64,000 nucleotides of DNA from Polytrichum commune (taxonomy: Eukaryota > Streptophyta > Polytrichopsida > Polytrichales > Polytrichaceae), in contig OX485809.1 in the NCBI GenBank assembly GCA_950295325.1, positions 28,844,144 through 28,908,143 of the forward strand, given 5' to 3'. The notes below the pieces were generated by a model. The model saw only the letters and a list, made by a program, of their open reading frames with translations. It had not been told where the DNA came from and did no database searches. Each line of letters begins with the position of its first letter. The stretch's first letter is position 1. Positions 36,301 through 48,175 of this stretch are shown in pieces. The translations under genes were made by a program, and so were the position numbers.

Positions 36301-39300
36301 TGGACGTCAAGGGAGATATTGCAAACATGTTGGCAGCTTTACATGAAGTCAATTGGTAATTACTTCATTCTTCTCTTTTTATTTGTTCGGTTCATTTGGG
36401 TTATTTTTTAGTTATTTTTTATTGTATTTTTTTTTTATTTGGCTTATCATTGGTTGTTTTGTTTTGACAGGAAGAACCAAAAATCCCATGTTTGTACCAA
36501 TCTTGTTCATAAGCTTTTCCACATTCAAAGCATTGCTGGGCAACCACTTTCATATTTTGAGAAACTTATTTCCAAAGAAGATCTTACTGCCGCTGATGCC
36601 AAACAAAAATCCAAACATAGGACTTGGTTTACTTTGACTGTTGAGGCTCTTAATGGATTTCTATACCAGGTTATTTTTTTCTGAAGTATTAGTTTTTTTC
36701 GATTTTTGTTTTCTTGTATATTTTTCTTGGTTTCTTTTTATTTGGATTTCTATAACTATATTTTCTATTGCATCTTATTTTTGTTGTATGTGATTATTCA
36801 TACTCGTATATGTTTTTTCCTTGGTGTAGCAAGAGTTGGGAGATGCTGCTGCTACTGCTCAAAGAAAATTTTATGAGAAATATCCTGATCCTGCACATTG
36901 GACTTCAAGTGCAGTGGATGAATTTGTTTCCAAAGTTGTTGAGAAGGTGAGATTGACTTCTCATTCGGAATTGAAGAAACAACTTCCCATTGCGGATCCT
37001 AAACATTCTCCTATGTTCTTAGAGCAGGTGAAGTCTCATTATGAAACTCATGATGAGAACCCTGAGATGACTCAAGAAAAACTTTGGATGTTAGCAACTT
37101 CGGCAATGGACACATCTATGAAGATTAAGTGGCTTGAGAGGTAGAACAGTTCACCTGCTCTTCGTGAGGCTCTCAAGTTTCCGAAACCAAAATTCAATGA
37201 TATAGAGTTTCCTAAGTGGCTTCATAAAGCTACTTGGTGGGCTCATGTGATAATTTTTGTCCTTCTATTATGTTTGGTTCATTTATTTTTGGTCTATGTT
37301 TTAATTTATTTTTAATATTTTTTCAATTCTTTAATTCTTCTAATCTTTATTTTGATTTGGCAGTTGGCTATTGAGACCGAGAAGCTCTTTGATGCTACTG
37401 TGGCTGATATGCATGTGTCCATCAACTACCTTCCAGATGGTATGGATCCTTTGCCCACTATTTTTTATTATGTGGAGGCAATGCGCATATCATTGTGGGA
37501 TACTGCATTTTTTCGTGAATTCGGTGTGGATAAGGGAGTTCACAAAATCATAACATTGACAAGCAACTCAATTTTTATCGAGCCATGCGAAGGGTGTTTT
37601 ATAGGTACTTCAAATATGTCTTATTTCCTGCGAAAGCCATTTCCAAATCTCCCATTTTTTTGGCTAATTATTTGGATATCGAAAGTGAAGAATGCATGTT
37701 CACAGAGGGGATCATAAAATCTTGGGATCATGTGCATTTTGAAAAATGTGGGTGGTATTTGGATTGTCCTCTTAAATCACCTCCCACTTTTGATATTGCC
37801 CTTCGAGATTCCATTCAACCCGCCCTCAAGGGTACAACTAAAATTGTTCCCTCTATAATGGATGAGGATGCAACCAAGATGCCAAAAAAAAGACCAATCA
37901 TCCTCATTCATGATAGTGATGGGGATGCTCCAATTCAAAGCAGTCTCAACAACCTTGTAGTTACTGAACCTTCTTCTTCAAATCTAGAGGCAACGTTTCA
38001 TACTTCAAAGCGGCAAAAAACAACCCCTTCTCCTACCTTGGATATGCCTCCCAAGCTTAGAGGTATGATGAATATCTTGCCTCCTTTACCTGCAAATCAT
38101 ACATCTTCGGATTTAATCTTGAATGATTTTTTTGTGAGGATTATCGAAGATAAGAAGCAAACATGTATATTTTGTGCACCATATGACGACATTGTGGCTT
38201 TTCTATCGAAGGTGAGTTCATTTTATTTTACAGTTTTTACTTTATTCAAGTTTTATAAAGTTTCACTCATATTTTGTCACGTTATTTCATTTTTTACTTT
38301 TAATTGTCGTCTTTATTCATGAATTGTAATATTTATATTTTATCTTTGTAGGTTGGTGAAGATAGACAATTTTTTTTTGATGGCCAATTGCAAAAGAAAC
38401 CTGCTGTGGACCTCATTATTGCGGATTACCCATATGGTCTTCGGGTTCCAGATGTCTCGGATCCGCCATCTCAAATTCCCCCTTGGAATGCCAACATTCC
38501 AAGTTTTTTCAACATATTGATGGCATTTGCTCTTACCTATCTTCATGATGATGGAGCATTCCTTTTGTTTTATCCTGACAGTTCTGCCGTGAAGAGAGAA
38601 GTGGCAGGATTCTTCAAGAACTATAAGTTCAAAATCAAGGATGAGTGGACTATCGTTAATTTCTTGCACTTGGCAAATCCTATGAATCCGTCCAAAAATG
38701 TAAGTAGCAATTATGACATTTCATTTTGATTGGTTCATATTTGAATTTGTTTTTATGTGTTGTATATTTTTTAATTTCAATTTTATATTGACTTTCAGAC
38801 TTTGAAGTTCAAGGCTTTGTTATTGGTTCGATCATTTTCAATTCCCATTGCGAGGCAACCTCAAGAACTTCTGATCACCATGCATCCTTCAATTTCTGAG
38901 GTCGATTTAGCCACAAATGACGTTCTCTTCAACTCTATTACTATGGAAACTCAATTATATAGACAAAGAGATGGCAAGCCATGGAGGGGTGCAAAGGAGA
39001 AGTCTGAAGTTTTAATGGAGTTATTTGTTCATGGTTTGAGTCCTGTAGGCGGTATTGTGGCAGACATGACTGTTTCTACAGGTATTGTATATTACAGTAT
39101 CCAATTATTGGTTCATATGTTTTTAATTCATACTTCAATGTTCGTATTTTCCTAATTAATGTTCTGCTTCATCCAGGTTCTTCTATTAGAGCGGTTCATT
39201 CATCCAATCGTCATATTCTAGCATTAGAAAGTGATGCCGAACTCTTTGATGAGGTACTAAAGCCTCTTCAAACACCTACAAATGATACCTCATGCAATGG

Positions 39301-39694
39301 TATGGACTTTGATGATGATACTCCAATAGAAGACGCCGCACTTCTTAACTTATGTGAGTAAGTTTTTTCATTGTTTTTTTCTCAACAACTTCAATTGCAA
39401 ATTCTAGATTTTGTATTCTAATTTGTTGTTACATATTCTAATACATGGTTTGTTGTTTGTAGTTGGATGAATCCATCGCCGATACAAATCTCGTCATTTT
39501 ATCGGCACCGTGGATTATTGAAAAGCCCCTCTCTTAGTCCTCAGAGCCTCCCTGTGTATGCTGAGGCTTTAGCTGAAGCTTATGCTAATGCTTCATCTAC
39601 TTCATCTTCAATTTCACCTTCACCTCGTAGATATTACGATACTAGAGTATGTGCTTATTTTGAACTCAGTGCATCTGAGTCCGACGATATTTAA
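33362..39694 (+). pseudogene. ParB-like domain fused to beta-class DNA (N6-A/N4-C) methyltransferase-like domain
   Basis: Exons by frame-consistent GT/AG sites: 33362-33513 (candidate basic first exon), about 33892-34281, 34754-34919, 35794-36355, 36471-36669, 36830-37246, 37364-38211, 38352-38699, 38799-39081, 39177-39357, 39463-39694. The 35794 exon has WDGNHRLQAW, the ParB/sulfiredoxin-fold signature. Exon 38352 has VDLIIADYPYG, the D-P-P-Y catalytic motif IV with Y at the second position. Exons 38799-39357 have KSEVLMELF..GLSPVGGIVADMTVSTGSS and ALESD, matching motif X and the SAM-binding motif I of N4/N6 methylases. The order IV before I is the beta class. The C terminus is Ser-rich. ParB-plus-methylase pairings are familiar in phages and bacteria; finding one in a spliced plant-transposon gene is unexpected. 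Breaks: in-frame stops at 36144 and 37142, and one frame change near 37.55 kb. The start is uncertain. Confidence 0.78.
34940..35620. repeat. About 105-bp tandem repeats each centred on a palindrome, in an intron
   Basis: Units start at about 35186, 35292, 35397, 35502 and 35598 (105-106 bp apart, last one shorter), with two outlying copies at 34940 and 35007. The core is the perfect 20-bp palindrome GGTGGCCGTTAACGGCCACC at 35292-35311. Other copies differ by one to three bases, and one is a half site. Between the palindromes runs a T-rich TTTCTACATGTATACACCC segment. The array lies in the intron (34920-35793) just before the ParB-domain exon. Confidence 0.88.
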
Positions 39695-40319
39695 GTTTGT
39701 ATTCATGATTTGATTTTTGATTTTTGAAATTTGATTTCCAAGAACTTCAACAATTTTAATCTACTACCCGATTTATATCTACAATCCACTTTTGTTGTTC
39801 TTTATGTTTTGGACTTCGTAAATGTCACCCTCATGATGGTGTTATGATGTATTCAAATTTTACATTGATGTGTATTATAGTGAGACATTCTAACATGCTA
39901 CACTTGTTTTCAACATGAGTTTGCTTACACATTGTCTCCAATTACATTATTATTATCTCAACAGTTGAATGTATATTAGTTCATTTTTAGTACAAAATTG
40001 TTATAGCAACATTCTCATTTGTTGTTCATTTGGACTATAGACCCTTACATGTAATTCCACAATCATAGGCCCCCAACGGATTTTCAAACCATAACCGGGA
40101 ATAAATTGAAGGCTCACATGTTCACGCTCGCATGCTCACATACTAGCAACCCCGAGTCGTGTACATATTGGTCTTTTTCATTGCTCACTACTTGCAATCT
40201 AGCATTCATATTATTTGTCCTCTCCAATCTTCTTATTATTGAACCCTAAACAATTATTTCTTTAGGCCACGGTTATAGGATACTCGGGGTCCTATTACCA
40301 AATATTTTGTTTTCTTCAC

Positions 40320-40386
40320 CGCTCACAAATTACCGCTCATCGCTCACCGCTCACTGCTCACCGCTCACAAGATAGCACTCCCCTCC
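40320..40386. repeat. Right terminal inverted repeat of the Mutator-like element
   Basis: Read on the minus strand it begins GGAGGGGAGTGCTATCTTGT and continues in TGAGCGGTGAGCAG units, the mirror of the left end. Bases 39695-40319, between the methyltransferase stop and this repeat, hold no gene. Confidence 0.75.
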
Positions 40387-40649
40387 TAGAAACTTGAGTC
40401 CTTCCAAGTTCAATCCAACTTTTGGGGCTAGGGATTCATGGTGTCTACATAAACTCATTAAATGTATAGGTGAAAACTCTATGAATTATAGCATGTAAGA
40501 CTAATTTTAAAACAATGACTAGGAAAATAGCATTCGAGACCCTACATTAGTGGAGTTGAGTGTGGTTGGAATGAATCAACCCTTAATATTATAGGGGAGT
40601 TACTTTTAACGGAACCCTTTCATCCACGTTGCACGAGCCCACATAGGTG

Positions 40650-41260
40650 CCACAAATGCCAAGCCGTTTTCCGGCAGCTAGGGCTAGACGCCCACCTCTT
40701 TGGAGAAAAAGAACTATCGAATGAGAATGAGAGGTATGCTCATATATGATAATTCTTTCTCGATAATTTGGGATACTTGAGATGATAGTTTTGTGTTTGT
40801 GTATGGACAAACGCTAAATTTAGTTACAATAATTCCAAAATAGTCTACTCAAGGTCATTTGAGATTACTTAATAACAAACTTGTAAGAAGGGGGGGGGGG
40901 GTTGGTCAAGTTTTTATGTTGGATGGATGAGAGGTACTCTCGTATATAATAATTGCCTCTCTCCCACCTATTTGAGTTGGGCTCCCACCACTATTACCAA
41001 GGTAAAGGAGGTCTAGAAAAAAAAATGACCTCCATAAGTTTGTAGTTTATTCATCTCAAGTGTTTCCCTCCACATTAATTATGGATCTCTGATGCTAATT
41101 TTGGGATCAACTTGTCCAAAAGAAACCTACATGTTATATGCGTAGAATTGCATTGTTTTTCTCCTTGATTACTATAATTAATGTGGTGGGTTATTAGTGG
41201 TAGGGTCCCAACTTAAATAGGTGGGCATCTAGCCCTAGCCCTTTTTGGCATTGTAAGAGA
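40650..41260. mobile_element. Inverted-repeat element family with GGGCTAGAYGCCCACCT ends
   Basis: ATGCCAA...CAGCTAGGGCTAGACGCCCACCT (40656-40700) has an inverted partner at 41200-41255 (AGGTGGGCATCTAGCCCTAGCCC...TTGGCAT). An inner pair CACCTATTTGAGTTGGG / CCCAACTTAAATAGGTG (40970 / 41205) suggests a nested or duplicated copy. A single related copy occurs near 22210-22320 (GGGCTAGACACCCACCTC). A run of 12 G at about 40891 sits inside. Confidence 0.45.
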
Positions 41261-41317
41261 AAGTCGTTGAAATATTGAGTAGTCGGTCGCTCATGAGATT
41301 GTAAGTGTGTAAGCTAG

Positions 41318-41425
41318 GGTTAGTTTTCATGTAGGCCGCTCGCCCATCATATTCTAGTGCAAACCCACCATATTTCCACTAGAATATGATGGGCAAGTGG
41401 CCTACATGAAAATGGACCCTTAGAG
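41318..41425. mobile_element. Short foldback MITE, copy 2
   Basis: TTAGTTTTCATGTAGGCC and GGCCTACATGAAAA mark the arms, and CATATTCTAGTG / CACTAGAATATG (with TCCACTAG) the inner stem. It is the same family as 25050-25165. Confidence 0.75.
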
Positions 41426-41813
41426 CATCCTGACCATAATGCACAAACGCCAAACATGATTTATGGTATTATATATGTTTGGGGACACCACCAACTTAGG
41501 CAGGTCTGCTCATCATGAGTCAAAGTCCACTAATAGTTGGGCATGCCTTGCCATAATGAGAGCTTAACCAATATTATGTTGCCACAAGAGGATAAAGTAG
41601 TGAAAAATAATATCTACTATTAAACAAGTTCCTTGGAGGGCTAGGGGAGGCATGCCATATAAGCCATTTATGACGGAGGTTTGCTCCCATTGTACCTGCA
41701 ACGATACAAATTTATGATGGGGCAACCATTGGCAGGCCTCAATATTTGGCAATACATGTACCTACATGCCCGGAATACTGTTGATTCTTCCCTTGATGTG
41801 TCTAGTGGGGTTG

Positions 41814-41817
41814 CAAG

Positions 41818-41848
<31 letters not shown>

Positions 41849-41849
41849 T
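41814..41849. repeat. (GAA)n microsatellite
   Basis: About eleven GAA/AGA triplets without interruption. The rest of 41426-42010 contains no recognised feature. Confidence 0.95.
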
Positions 41850-42012
41850 GCTTTGGACCCCAAAGCTTCTTACCTTTGCATCATGCAAATATATCCTAGA
41901 TTTTGGCATTTTTTTGGTTTCTGAAACATTTTAGACTTGTTAGAGTCTCAAGTTGACTTTGTGTTTTCAAAGATCGAGAGGGCCATACTCAACTGCACAC
42001 AACTTAACCTTA

Positions 42013-42349
42013 TGCTCCCTTCTCACTTGACTTTAGCTAAAGTTTGTTCTAAGAACATGGGCTTCACACCATTGATGTTATCCAGTCATGAGCCTAGTTG
42101 ATGAAGGACGTGGCATGGTTCAAAAATGGAAGTTGTCAATCTTAAGCACCCACCCTCCCAATGGTATCTAGAGATGAGGCAAGAGTGCATGACCTTAAAA
42201 ATGTCGCTTTCAACGCTTGTGATTGGTGGCTTGTAGTTCTAACTATGAGGGCACAAGGAGCTTCATGAACAAAAACCAGTGCTAAGATAGATGAGTGATA
42301 AGACATTTGACCTTACTTCAAAAACTATCCAACATCTCATTGCTCAGTA
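42013..42349 (-). mobile_element. PIF/Harbinger-like MITE, copy 3, first part
   Basis: The minus strand follows copy 1 of this family (GATAGTTTTTGAAGTAAGGTC, TTATCACTCATCTATCTTAG, AGCTCCTTGTGCCCTCATAG) and stops abruptly at 42349. The rest of the element resumes at 50443, on the far side of the Helentron. Confidence 0.82.
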
Positions 42350-42358
42350 AACAAGCGG

Positions 42359-45300
42359 CTAGTCGCGTGGTCTCTGCCTTAGTATTTGAGCAAAAAAATT
42401 AATTAACATGACGATATTGTGGAACATAATTTGGAAGTTTAAATGCAAAATATATTGGTTTATGATCTGTCCAATATGCTTCAAGAACTCCAGAGATGCA
42501 TTGTTGAGTTGGAGCATTTGTCCATACATGATCAATTTGGAATCATATATGGTTGTACTTTCTTGAAATTGAAGATACATGTTATAAAATTTCATGAAAT
42601 GTTGGAGTTCTTTGACATTAGATGAATTTTGGTTGAGCATGTTGATGTTAAAATCACTTAATATTGTTGTAGGACAAGAGGTTGGTATTGTACTCAAAAA
42701 GTGTCGAAGGTGGTTCAAGAAAGTTGTGACAGGGAGTGTTGAAGGTCTATACAAAGCTATTATATGAATGGATTTTCTCGTATTTGTGTTGAACGATGCT
42801 ACAATGAATTATGCTCCTAAAGTAAAATGTGTTTCATGGAAAAATAATTTGGTATGATTATCGTAAACTATCATTGTGCCATTACAGTCGTATATACTTA
42901 AAATTGAATGTTTCGACGTATCAATTAAAAAAAAATCTGAAGTTTTAGGGTCAAAATGTGTTTCCATGAGACACAAAATGTGAGAAACTTGTAAATTATA
43001 ATCAGAATAAATATCATCTTTGTGAAGAGATAATGATCTAGTGTTAAGTGAACAAATAACAATGTGAGAATCCCTAAATTATGCTAATATAGGCACATTA
43101 GGGACCGAACGAGTTGTCGTTCGTAGGCGATTCATCTCTATTGACACATTTTGATCAACTTGGAAATTCTTCATTTGTAAAGGTTGAAGTAAATATAACT
43201 TTTTTTGATGTGGGATAGTGCAGTATAAGTTAAACCATGTCTATAAACACCAATAGGATCAAACGCCAAATAATCTAACGACAGTCCCTGTGCGCGATGT
43301 ATAATACAAGCAACAACTAATTGAATAGGAAATTGAGTCCGTGTTATGATGTGATTAGAACTTGAACCAATTTGAATTTCTTTAGAAATCGGTTCAATTG
43401 GTGTCTATGTAGGGTGTATTTCTTGTGTATACAAGTGATTGTTTTTAATTCTTGTTAAATGCCCAGTTTTGGAGTTGTTAAATAAAATCCAAATGATAGT
43501 TTGAGAATTTGGTAAAATACTCGATCCCTTAAATAATCCATCGGCCCCATTTACCAAACCGTCATGAGTTGCATAATTACCAGCACAAAGTTCAACTAAC
43601 ATGTTTTTTTTTTTAATGCGGATTTCAACATGCAAGCTTGCTATTTCATTTGAATCATCTCGAAGTTGATATGATTTTGGACATAAATCATGATGTTTAT
43701 CTTTTTTGTACAAAACATAAACACTACCTTCAGTACGTTGAAAAACATATTCATTGTGTTACAGTCTTGGTTCATTTTTGTAAAACAAGTATGGAAATTT
43801 GGGGTCACGGGGAGGGTTTCAAACACATTGACTATTGACAATATCAATGTCATTTTGTGTTTGTGTGGCGGTTCTAAATCGGTTTAATATATCTATGAAT
43901 TGTTGATCACTTTGTCGCATGACTTGATTCAGTTCATAACATTTAATTTTGTCCAACCAAAAATCTTCCGCTAAGTCATCCATAGATTCATTGGTATTTC
44001 TAAAAACTCCGGAATCCCGAAAAGGTTGGACTTGGAAAAAATCTCTTGTAATAATGACATCAAGATTTCCAAAGAATTTTGTATGGAGTCGTTTAATTGA
44101 TCTCAAACGGAGGTCGGTAATTTTAATATCCTCTTACCTATTAAAGATATTTCATCTAAAAAAAGTAATTGTAGTTGATCATATTTTTTAACCAAAGTGT
44201 CGAGCCGCTCAGAACTCAAAGATGAAAGGTTTTTGTAATTAAGGGGCAATGAAAGGCTAGAATGTATTGTTGTCCAATCTATATTGTATGTTGTTTTTTT
44301 CATGTATACGCCATAAGCAAGGCTTTCTTTTTAAAAGCATCTGAGTCAGGGTGCCTATTATAAAAACGAAGAAGAACTTGAATCAAAAGCATTAATGTAA
44401 AAGTTTTACCTGTGCCGGCTCCTCCTGTAATGAATAAATGAATTGGTTCATATGGCTTTTGTTTTTTTTATGTATATTACATCATCAAATACGTTTTGTT
44501 GTTCTTTATTCATTTTTCTCAGTAATGAGTAGTATTCTTGTAATAATAATATATGATCTTGTGCGATAGAATCATTTGAATCAGGAATAGTCGAAACACC
44601 TGATTGTGACGAAACAAAATATTCATGATTGATGTTGTAAGACTCAACGTTCGTACAATCCGTTATTGGTTGAGGTGACAACGGACTATCTGCATCTGTA
44701 AATTTATCCATCCACATATTTGAATCATTTACACTTGCTAATTCATGAGCTCGTGATTCTATATCAACCCAATTCATGGTGTGATCATTTTCATTTTGAA
44801 AAGTATATACAAAGATTTTTTAATTATTAGAATGTCTTCTTCATGTGCAATGTATGCATCATGCCACGTTGGATGGTGTTTCTTGAGAGATTTTTTACTT
44901 TCAACAAATGGAAAAAATAATAATAATTGTTCCCTATAATAATTTTCGGGATCTCAATATTGATTATAATGAACATAACGAACTACGTGTGATTTTTTCC
45001 TCCTCTTATTTCTATTGTAATTGGCGACATATTCAATTAAACTATTGTTATGGATAACTCTTGGTCTTTCAATGTATTTGTCAATTTCTAACTTGCACAT
45101 TACAATTGTAGAATACAAGCTTAATTCTTTCAAAGATTTTATATTTTTTAAAACAAATGTTCATTCTCGAGGAGGCGAAGTGTTAATAAATTTAAATGAT
45201 CTAGATGCATGGTATAATGAAATAGAAAACACTACATATATAGCTAGTTGTGCGGACATTTGTTAAGCATAAAAGAAGACATTACTCATTTTTCGTATTC

Positions 45301-48061
45301 GAATGTTTGCTTCAATATTTTTTTGAATATAATTAGCAATGATTTTATTTAATTCTTGGGTCACGGTTTTATCTATTTTTTAAAAATAAGAAATACAATA
45401 ATTTGCTGTTGCATATGAATTAAGTATAAATTTAAGATATGTATTAGCTTGCCAAATATTCCCAGCATGTATACCAAATGGATTTCTACGTTTATCTCTA
45501 TATGCTCATTGCAAAAAAACATTTGGTTTCTTAAATTTTATTCTTAGCGAGCCGATGTATATTTGTTTATCTATAGATAATGAATATAAAAATGTTGAAA
45601 AAAACATTGTTGTCTCTATGTTCATATTATTTAAAACATTGAAAACTTGTGTATTTATATTATTAAAGTAGGTCTTATTAATAAATGATATCGACTCCGA
45701 TAATGAGTTTAAATTTTTAGTTTCTTCCATAGGAGGTCATGGATAATTGAAGCGACAAATAACTTGATTATTTTTCCGCCATGTTTTCTTATGATGATGT
45801 ATGTGTGTTTCACGAAAATTTGGTATTAAAATATGATTATCACATAAAATGTATTTATCTATAAATTTTTCAATGATTGCATTAGATGCAATGCCATAAA
45901 TTGGTGCATTTTCAATCTACAATAATCCATGGTCGTGTTCGTTTTCTCAGTGTTCAAATTCTGTAATAAAAAGTAATCAACAAGATGACCAAATATTGAT
46001 TTATCTTTTGAACAATTTTTTCAAAATGACTTCATACGATGATGGTAATAGCGTGCACATGTTACAAGGTCACACCGTATGAGGTCTACTATGTGTTTAG
46101 ATCAAATGACACCTTTAATGCTAATTTTTTATAATTTAAATCATACAAACATTGCAATAAAGGTGGCCATTTACTTTCTGCACTAGTAAATGTGACAAAA
46201 AACGTAGGAGGGCCTAATTGTCGAATCATAGCAAATACATTTTTCTACAATTGACTTAAATAATCGGGTGACGTACGTAATTTTGAAAGATCCATATATC
46301 CTGTATCGGATTTCAAAATATTATCTAGGTTTGGTTTTTTTATGACATGTTTTGCTTGAAGTGTTTTATTAAGAAGTTTTTCATTACAAATGTGTATCCA
46401 AGACGATGCCATCACGCCATGGATCAATACTTTCATAGCCTTGAAGAATAAATTTGGTATAGAGATTGCAAAATTGTGATTTTTATATAGCAATTCCCAT
46501 TGAGCAAGTTTTTGGTATGAGAATTTTGTATTTCCTTTATAACGAGGTTGACCAAAAAATAATGTTGGAAAATTTAATTCTTCATTATACTCATCACGGA
46601 AGAGACCTGATGGTTTTAAGTCTTGTCTATGAGCAACAACTATTGTTTTTCAAAATAGTCATATATTTGTTCAGAAGATAAAAGATTTTGCACCATTGTA
46701 TCAGTTGCAACATTTTGATGTTGTTCTTCAAATCCATCTTCATTGTTAGTTTCACAACTATGATTGTCATCATTATCATCTTCATATGTATCATCCACAT
46801 TTTTAGCAATATTGGCATTTTAGATTTATTGTGATAATACAAACATGCTATTCCATTGAGGTTGAATGCTTACTTCAATATTTTTGTACAAAGGTGTATC
46901 TAGAAGAGTATGCAATACTGACATTACATAACTTGGACGTACAAATCTTGTTAAATATGAAGATTTGTACTCCAATCATAGTTTCTTCGTGTGGAAGACA
47001 AGGCAGTACAGATTGTATAGAATTTATATTTGAAGGGATATTAATTATGTTTCCTTTAATGCTATATTGTCCATAACCTTGAAGTTGCCATATTTGTGTA
47101 AAAACCAATCTAGGTGAAACCAATCATTCTTCTAGTTCGTTAAGCTTTTGTACACATTCAATACTTTCATTTAATTTTACATTGTTAGGTACCAAGAATT
47201 TAGGAGTTTTGTTTTTGGAAATGTAAAAATGACAATTGCTACATAAAATAGGTTTTATGCCAATTTGTAAATCGGAAATGTATACCAATAATTTTTCAAA
47301 GGTTTTCTTACTTATTGATGTTTGTGTTTTAAACCATATTCTATGACAACAAATACATGGATGACTTGGAGTGTCTAGAATTTCTGGAGAATATAAATGT
47401 TTTATCTATATTTAAATTTTGCATTTCACTATCAGATCCATTTGTACTTGTACTTTCAATGTCTCCTTCATCTTCTCTTTGACCTTTACCTTTACCTTCA
47501 CCTTCACCTTCATCTTCACTTTCATTTTCACCTTCATTTTCACCTTCATCTTCACCTTCATCTTCACCCTCACCTTCGCCTTCATTTTCAATTACCATTC
47601 CCTTTTGACCTATCATCGTGATAGAGCAATTGAAATGGTTGGGATGAAATAAATTCTTTACCGACGGATAAACAAATATTCATATTTGTTTTGGACCATA
47701 TGTAAATGGTCTATTCAAATAAAATGCCAAACAATATATAGCACGATTATCGCCCCATAACCCTCTGTCATTTGCACTTATAGACATTTTTGGATGTATG
47801 CTTGTATAGATGTAATTTTATGATCTTCAAATAAAAAGGTTGGGTTAAAATGAATGGATAACATTTCTTGCAACGAATGACTTGGATTTTGAGTAGATAT
47901 AGAAAAGTGATTCATGCATTGTTGACGTAGTTGTATGGATATTTGAGAATAATGCAATAAATATGCTATGGAGTCAAATAAACAATCATCTGGTTTATAA
48001 TAATATTTTTGAACATGTTGAAGGTGATGTGCATAAAAAACTACATCAATATCCATAATGA
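42359..48061 (-). pseudogene. Helentron replicase: OTU - Rep - PIF1-type helicase - endonuclease
   Basis: Reading from 48061 leftward, these are the domains in order. An OTU-like cysteine protease has DDCLFDSIAYLL (catalytic Cys in the usual D-x-C-L-F setting). An acidic Glu/Gly repeat lies at 47600-47430. A Helitron N-terminal region has LEEWLVSPRLVFTQIWQL and later KNVFAMIRQLGPPTFFVTFT. A Rep region near 45.9 kb has HDHGLL, part of the HUH signature. A PIF1-type SF1B helicase has FITGGAGTGKTFT (Walker A, about 44.43 kb), LLFLDEISLIG (about 44.17 kb) and IHRAQGLSLDYLAFDP (about 43.27 kb). A C-terminal exonuclease-endonuclease-phosphatase domain has ILCLMETHFD, IIALYRPS and TTILSDFNINML (42.4-43.1 kb). 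Rolling-circle replication and insertion is the known role. Multiple stops and frame changes disrupt it. Codon use is very AT-rich. Confidence 0.82.
47430..47600. repeat. Low-complexity acidic-repeat coding tract
   Basis: TTCACCTTCATCTTCACC-type hexamer repeats encode alternating Glu/Gly/Asp on the minus strand, a linker between the OTU and Rep parts of the Helentron protein. The plus-strand frames here (47397-47652) are shadows of it. Confidence 0.85.
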
Positions 48062-48175
48062 AGATTGTTTGTGTGATGTAAAAAGTAAAACTCAAAATGA
48101 AGAATGTATGAACGTGATAAGTAAATAAAATTGATCCTAATCGATTAAAAAAATGTAACCATGAAATATCAATAA

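Larger units (their letters stand above)
25876..40386. mobile_element. Mutator-like element with transposase and ParB-methyltransferase genes
   Basis: Both ends carry inverted copies of GCTATCTT(A/G)TGAGCG... (42 of 47 positions match after GCTATC), preceded by GAGGG on each side. Outside the ends the same 7 bases, TAGAAAC, occur on the left (25869-25875) and right (40387-40393). That is a target-site duplication close to the 8-11 bp usual for MULEs. Inside, two genes diverge from a shared 640-bp region: a MULE-type transposase (minus, 29.5-32.7 kb) with a SWIM zinc-finger exon (26.8-27.2 kb), and a multi-exon ParB/DNA-methyltransferase gene (plus, 33.4-39.7 kb). Length about 14.5 kb. Both genes have a few stops or frame changes, so this copy looks inactive. 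That all parts belong to one element is inferred from the matching ends and target duplication. Confidence 0.75.

Noticed and set aside
42359-42369. CTAGTCGCGTG occurs here and at 50575-50587, considered as a target-site duplication around the Helentron
   Set aside because: The first copy is inside the Helentron and the second is beyond the MITE end; the MITE alignment fixes the junctions at 42349/50443 instead.
47397-47652. Plus-strand frames of alternating Phe/Thr and Leu/His
   Set aside because: Antisense shadows of the acidic Glu/Gly tract in the Helentron protein.
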